From SLFT01 sp964493075 (lineage in GTDB: Bacteria > Hydrogenedentota > Hydrogenedentia > Hydrogenedentales > CAITNO01), in contig CAZBNU010000159.1 of assembly GCA_964493075.1 (NCBI GenBank), positions 1-9,727 on the forward strand: a stretch of DNA of 9,727 bases, read 5' to 3'. The notes below the pieces were generated by a model. That model saw only the letters and a program-made list of their open reading frames with translations, did not search any database and was not told the DNA's origin. The translations under genes and the position numbers were made by a program. This document shows positions 6,232 to 9,727 of the stretch, one piece after another. The first letter of the stretch is position 1. Every line of letters begins with the position of its first letter.

Positions 6232-6855
6232 ATGGCTTCCACTATTTCAGATAAAGTACTTTTGAGAATACGTGGTAAAGGCAAAGGAAGTGTTTTTACA
6301 CCAAAAGACTTCATTGATCTTGCGAGTCATGAAACAATTCGGCAAATACTTTCACGTCTTGAACGGGCAGGGACAATACGCCGCCTGCTGCGCGGCATTT
6401 ATGAACACCCCGATTATAACAAGTTGCTGAACAGGCTATCGCCCGCAAATCCCGATGCCATCGCCCAGGCGCTTGCGCGTGCTCATGGGTGGACAATTTT
6501 ACCGTCTGGCGAGACAGCACAAAATATGCTGGGATTATCAACACAACTGCCCGCCAGTTGGGAATACTTCAGCGATGGTCCAAACAAGAAGTATCTGTGG
6601 GAAGGCGGAAATATAACATTCAAACATCGCACCAACAAAGAAACAACCGCGCTATCGCCCACAACCGCTCTTTTGGTGCAGGCGTTGAAAAGTCTGGGGC
6701 AGGAGCATGTGGATGAAAAGACATTGGAGGCCATTCGGCGACGCATTGATAGGAAACAATGCATACTTGCCCTCAAAGAGGCCCGTTACGCGACCTCATG
6801 GGTATATGAGATAATCAGGAAACTGGCAACTACGGGGGAAATTGCTGATGCGTGA
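6232..6855 (+). CDS. AbiEi-like antitoxin (DUF6088 family), type IV toxin-antitoxin system
   Basis: This is a 207-residue protein. Its N-terminal 60 or so residues form a winged-helix-type domain (VFTPKDFIDLASHETIRQIL, then SRLERAGTIRRLLRGIYEHP), typical of AbiEi/DUF6088 antitoxins. The following part (PDAIAQALARAHGWTILPSG, later the LSPTTALLVQALKSLG segment) belongs to the conserved C-terminal domain. In characterised AbiE pairs the antitoxin neutralises the toxin without stable binding (type IV) and represses its own promoter through the winged helix. Here the gene comes directly after a promoter with a palindromic operator, has a strong ribosome binding site, and overlaps the toxin gene by 8 bp (ATGCGTGA). 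This implies coupled translation. The family call rests on recognition of the sequence and on the partner gene. Confidence 0.85.
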   Translation: MASTISDKVLLRIRGKGKGSVFTPKDFIDLASHETIRQILSRLERAGTIRRLLRGIYEHPDYNKLLNRLSPANPDAIAQALARAHGWTILPSGETAQNMLGLSTQLPASWEYFSDGPNKKYLWEGGNITFKHRTNKETTALSPTTALLVQALKSLGQEHVDEKTLEAIRRRIDRKQCILALKEARYATSWVYEIIRKLATTGEIADA

Positions 6856-7846
6856 GGTAGCCCGACTTGGCGAAAAAGACAGGCGCGATTTGTTCAGGGC
6901 AACAGCGCAGGATATGGGCATTCACGAGGCTGTTATTGAAAAGGATTTCTGGGTTTGCTGGATACTTGATTATTTGTTTCAGGAAAGCCCGTGGCGTAAG
7001 CATCTTGTCTTCAAGGGAGGAACAAGCCTTTCGAAAGTTTATGGCGCCATCAAGCGTTTTTCCGAGGATATTGATTTGATTCTTGATTGGCGCCTGCTCA
7101 ATTATGATGATGAAGATATGCTCACCGCTAACAGCGCAACCCGCCAGCAAGCGCTTGGCAAAGAAGCAAACAAACGAGCAATTGAATTCCTGGAATATAA
7201 ATTTACACCTTTGCTCGGTTCCGTTTTGTCCTCGCGCGCGGCCGCTTCTATCAAAGTCGAAGTTGCCGCCCATAACGTGCTCGTCCAGTATCCCAGAGCA
7301 TTTTCCCTTGATGCGATCCAGCCTTCGATTCGACTTGAGATTGGCCCGCTTGCGGCCTGGCTACCCAGCGAAGAACGGCTCATTCATTCGTATGCTTCGG
7401 AATATTTTCCTGAGATATTCAAAATGCCGGACACCAGAGTCAGAACTATTGCTGCTGAGCGCACCTTCTGGGAAAAAGCGACCATTTTGCATCAGGAGGC
7501 GCACAGAAGCCCGGACAAGATAATGCCGCCACGTTACTCACGACACTATTATGACCTTTTCTGCTTGAATCGCATGTCTATCCGGGAAAATGCCCTTGCC
7601 CAACTTGAACTTCTCGCCGAAGTTGCAGCATTCAAGATGCGCTTTTATTGTTGCCCCTGGGCCAAGTACGCAGAAGCCAAACCTGGTAGTTTGCGCCTTT
7701 CAGCGTCCAGTTATCACATACAGGATCTGCAGAAGGATTATCGTGCTATGGCTCCCATGTTTTTCGGTGAAATCCCCGTCTTTGAAACTATTCTGGCAGA
7801 ACTTTCTGAATTAGAGCAGCATGTCAACACGATGGGGACCTTATAA
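6848..7846 (+). CDS. AbiEii/AbiGii-family nucleotidyltransferase toxin
   Basis: This is a 332-residue protein of the AbiEii toxin family (polymerase-beta-like nucleotidyltransferase fold). Visible motifs are EKDFWVCWILDYLF (31-44), the nucleotidyltransferase core GGTSLSKVYGAIKRFSEDID (57-76) with the metal-binding D74 and D76, ERTFWEKATILH (204-215) and SRHYYDLFCL (231-240). Related toxins (AbiEii, mycobacterial MenT) use nucleotides to modify targets such as tRNA acceptor ends, stopping growth and blocking phage. The target here is unknown. All catalytic motifs look intact, so the toxin is probably active. I prefer the ATG at 6848, placed 7 nt after GGGGGAA, over the TTG at 6842. The gene is the second of a two-gene operon and ends 15 bp before the convergent UroD-like gene, with no obvious terminator hairpin between them. 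Confidence 0.9.
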   Translation: MREVARLGEKDRRDLFRATAQDMGIHEAVIEKDFWVCWILDYLFQESPWRKHLVFKGGTSLSKVYGAIKRFSEDIDLILDWRLLNYDDEDMLTANSATRQQALGKEANKRAIEFLEYKFTPLLGSVLSSRAAASIKVEVAAHNVLVQYPRAFSLDAIQPSIRLEIGPLAAWLPSEERLIHSYASEYFPEIFKMPDTRVRTIAAERTFWEKATILHQEAHRSPDKIMPPRYSRHYYDLFCLNRMSIRENALAQLELLAEVAAFKMRFYCCPWAKYAEAKPGSLRLSASSYHIQDLQKDYRAMAPMFFGEIPVFETILAELSELEQHVNTMGTL

Positions 7847-7861
7847 GATCAAGAACGAAGG

Positions 7862-9076
7862 TCACACCGAAGCCGCAGTCTTATACATGGCTATTACTTT
7901 TTCCGGTTCGATTTCGGCGAGGATGTTGTGGATGGCACAGCAAACATAGCCGCTGTCCTGTTTCATGTGGGCCACCACTTCGGCGACCTGCTTTTCCACG
8001 TCTTCCACGGTGCCGAGGGGCAGGGTTTCCTGGGTGTTTACCGCGCCGCCCCAGAGGGCAATGCGGTTGCGCGTCTTGTCCTTCCATTCGCTCCAGTGAT
8101 GGCCGCCCGCCGTCCACTGCACCGGATTCAATGCATCAAAGCCGCTATCGATAATGTCGTCGAGGATATCGTATATGGCGCCACAGGAATGGAGGAAAGT
8201 CTTGGTGTTGGGCGCAAGCGCGTGTATGGCGTCTGTAAAGCGGCGGTAATAGGGTCTGAACAGGTCGTGGAAAATCTGCGGCGCGGCGATGGTGGCGTTC
8301 TGCGTGCCCCAGTCGTCGGCACTGCACATGTACACGTCAATGCACGGGCCAAGTTCCGGCATCAGCCGCTCCATCTGGGCGATGATGTGGGTAATGGTGA
8401 TTTCATGGAGTTCCGCCACAAATTCCGGTTCTGTCAGACACAGCATGGGAAACACCGCCAGACCGTCGTAGGCGTGAATGCAAATGCCCGCCTGAAATCC
8501 GTTGAACATGATGGCCCGATCGGTGGCTTCTCGAGCACGTCGCGCCAGCGAAACGATGGCGGCAACCTGTTCCTTCGTCAGCAGGGAATCGTTGAGCCGT
8601 TGGCGCACTTCGTCAAGGTCGGGCTTGGGCAGGTCCCCGGTCAGGATCAACATCTGCCCGGCATGTTCGGTTTCAAAAACATGCGCGCCGGGCGGCATTT
8701 TGGAATTGTTTTGCGGTTGTATTACCGTGCCGTCTGGCTGCGCCTCGAACATGGCAGGGTCAATCACTGCCGCATCAAGCCGTCCGCCAAAATCATAGGG
8801 ATGCCAGATTTCAGGCTGGGGGAACGCATTGGTAAGATTGGGCTGCAATGCGCAAACGTCGCATTGGAGCGCATCCAGCACATCCGTTTCCGGCAACGCC
8901 AGCATCTGTCCCGTATCGTAGACACGCGGACGACGCGGCGGCAGGCCAAGCGCCTTAACCAGTGCCGGGTAGGCAAAGCAACTGATGTTAGTAGACGGCA
9001 TGCCACCCAGGTCCAGGGGAACGCGGTCCGTTTTTTCAAAATTCAACGCTGCCAGAATGCGCTCTCTACCGGTCAT
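7862..9076 (-). CDS. Uroporphyrinogen decarboxylase-superfamily protein (MtaA/CmuA-like subgroup)
   Basis: This 404-residue protein has a predicted TIM-barrel fold. It opens with MTGRERILAALNFEKTDRVP, the usual start of UroD-superfamily proteins that are not heme enzymes. Later landmarks are SADDWGTQNA, FLHSCGAIYDILDDIIDSG with H296 and C298 (a His-x-Cys pair like the zinc ligands of corrinoid methyltransferases MtaA, MtbA and CmuA), DALNPVQ, and WGGAVNTQETLPLGT. The RQAGR signature of true HemE is absent, so heme synthesis is unlikely. Methyl transfer or another cobalamin- or C1-linked reaction is the best family-level guess. No corrinoid protein or activator gene is next to it, so the substrate stays open. 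The ATG at 9076 has GGAG about 9 nt upstream. The gene is convergent with the AbiE operon and divergent from the right-edge membrane-protein gene. Confidence 0.87.
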   Translation of the reverse strand: MTGRERILAALNFEKTDRVPLDLGGMPSTNISCFAYPALVKALGLPPRRPRVYDTGQMLALPETDVLDALQCDVCALQPNLTNAFPQPEIWHPYDFGGRLDAAVIDPAMFEAQPDGTVIQPQNNSKMPPGAHVFETEHAGQMLILTGDLPKPDLDEVRQRLNDSLLTKEQVAAIVSLARRAREATDRAIMFNGFQAGICIHAYDGLAVFPMLCLTEPEFVAELHEITITHIIAQMERLMPELGPCIDVYMCSADDWGTQNATIAAPQIFHDLFRPYYRRFTDAIHALAPNTKTFLHSCGAIYDILDDIIDSGFDALNPVQWTAGGHHWSEWKDKTRNRIALWGGAVNTQETLPLGTVEDVEKQVAEVVAHMKQDSGYVCCAIHNILAEIEPEKVIAMYKTAASV

Positions 9077-9125
9077 AGGGTGTTCTCCAAAATTTAAGGG
9101 GTACGAAAAAACTCTCAGTCGGACA

Positions 9126-9155
9126 ATGATACCCGTCCTCGACCCGTTTCCGCAA
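9126..9155 (-). promoter_or_regulatory. Possible promoter of the UroD-like gene
   Basis: On the minus strand TATCAT (9126-9131) has five of six consensus bases. It is preceded at 18 nt by TTGCGG (9150-9155), a poor -35. Transcription would begin near 9119, with a leader of about 43 nt. The evidence is limited to these matches. Confidence 0.3.
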
Positions 9156-9193
9156 TTTTAGGTTACGCTGCGCGAACAAAAAACGGCTTACTA

Positions 9194-9221
9194 TTGGATA
9201 GCGACGCGTTTGGGTTAAAAT
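9194..9221 (+). promoter_or_regulatory. Possible promoter of the right-edge membrane-protein gene
   Basis: TTGGAT (9194-9199) and TAAAAT (9216-9221) are 16 nt apart and face the partial gene at the right edge. The start would be near 9228, about 50 nt before the proposed TTG start. Confidence 0.35.
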
Positions 9222-9277
9222 ATAGCCAGTTGTTTTCAGGTCACCTTTGCTGTTGAACTTATAATGGGCAGAGAACA

Positions 9278-9727
9278 TTGTTCCGAAAATTTTCAATACC
9301 CTATCTGCTGTTAGATGCGGCGCTTGTCATTGTTATCGCTGCCGCAGGCGGCGTGTTTGCGTCACAGATGTTTGATGCCCTTGGCGATGATGTCTTGGAA
9401 TGGCGGTTCAGCGTGGTGCTCGCGGCCTTTCCTTCGCCCGTGATGTTTGCTGCCGGTCGGGGCATGAACAATATCAACGTAGACGGCATCCCGGAACTGG
9501 CCGCTTTCTATCGGGGCGAAGTGTCTTCCTTTGATCCGGCGCTCATCCCCGAAGATTACGAAGGTTTTCCGCTGGGCGGTTCTTATGCCTACATGCACTT
9601 TTACCTGCTTTATGCCATCGGTTGGGCTTGGCGGCTCTTCGGCATCTCCTTTCACTCCATACATCTGCTGTGTATCTTTCTATACGTGGTGATGGCGGCC
9701 ATTCTTTATGGCGTGTTTCGGCTGGGC
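9278..9727 (+). CDS. Polytopic membrane protein, N-terminal part (possibly GT-C-like glycosyltransferase); runs off the window
   Basis: A frame open from 9257 to the window end encodes at least 150 residues from a TTG at 9278, the only sensible start. It reads MFRKFSIPYLLLDAALVIVI, then AAAGGVFA: basic residues followed by a membrane helix, as expected for an inner-membrane N-terminus. After a loop of about 100 residues with acidic and aromatic stretches (DDVLEW, NNINVDGIPEL, PEDYEGFPLGGSYAYMHFY) come more hydrophobic segments (FYLLYAIGWAWRLFGI and LLCIFLYVVMAAILYGVF). The order of one helix, a large acidic loop and then many helices resembles GT-C (ArnT/PMT-like) glycosyltransferases, but no defining motif is visible, so that label is tentative. 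The TTG start lacks a strong ribosome binding site (GGGCAGAG lies 4-11 nt upstream). Confidence 0.65.
   Translation, partial: MFRKFSIPYLLLDAALVIVIAAAGGVFASQMFDALGDDVLEWRFSVVLAAFPSPVMFAAGRGMNNINVDGIPELAAFYRGEVSSFDPALIPEDYEGFPLGGSYAYMHFYLLYAIGWAWRLFGISFHSIHLLCIFLYVVMAAILYGVFRLG

Noticed and set aside
6842..6847. TTG start of the AbiEii toxin
   Set aside because: The ATG at 6848 lies at a better distance from GGGGGAA and is the stronger initiator. The difference is only two residues.
7847..7861. Bidirectional terminator between the AbiEii toxin and UroD-like genes
   Set aside because: Only 15 bp lie between the stops and no GC-rich hairpin with a T-run is visible.
7928..9097. 389-codon plus-strand frame opposite the UroD-like gene
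   Set aside because: It is antisense to a gene with clear family motifs, its composition has no recognisable domain, and it arises from codon bias of the real gene.

Overview
The window looks like a scaffold piece from an uncultured, probably anaerobic or microaerophilic bacterium of moderate GC content. It contains a run of 100 Ns, a scaffolding placeholder. The taxon cannot be fixed from sequence alone. A lone UroD/MtaA-like gene, a flavodiiron protein and many small dispersed intergenic repeats suggest a Hydrogenedentota, Lentisphaerota or PVC-like lineage, but that is a weak inference.

Layout from left to right. Positions 1-135 hold a REP-like palindromic element built from GGGGACAG / CTGTCCCC tags. 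A minus-strand NAD-dependent epimerase-like gene (195-1229) diverges from a plus-strand P-type Ca2+-ATPase-like gene (1499-4234). The intergenic region between them carries two good, outward-facing promoter candidates. Two oppositely oriented arrays of a 9-bp repeat (consensus ATGGGANNN) lie between those promoters. The ATPase gene converges on, and overlaps by 4 bp, a minus-strand gene for a small single-pass membrane protein of unknown function (4231-4689). A second inverted pair of the same nonamer arrays lies just upstream of that gene (4712-4799). This pair runs into the 3' end of a gap-truncated Phd/YefM-type antitoxin gene (4778-4933, minus). Beyond the gap is a flavodiiron protein (FprA/ROO type, minus) whose C-terminal flavodoxin end is lost in the gap.

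Divergent from the flavodiiron gene is a two-gene AbiE-type (type IV) toxin-antitoxin operon. It comprises a DUF6088/AbiEi-like antitoxin (6232-6855) and an AbiEii nucleotidyltransferase toxin (6848-7846). An 11-bp perfect inverted repeat brackets its consensus -10 box, an arrangement that fits autorepression. A minus-strand uroporphyrinogen decarboxylase-superfamily gene (7862-9076) follows. A plus-strand membrane-protein gene (from about 9278) runs off the right edge.

The genes do not form one pathway. The window reads as housekeeping or stress genes (ion transport, O2/NO detoxification, C1- or corrinoid-type metabolism) interleaved with toxin-antitoxin modules and small repeats. The less ordinary signals are the inverted nonamer arrays seen twice in intergenic sites, the antitoxin remnant hidden by the gap whose tail is encoded by one of those arrays, and the operator-like palindrome of the AbiE operon.
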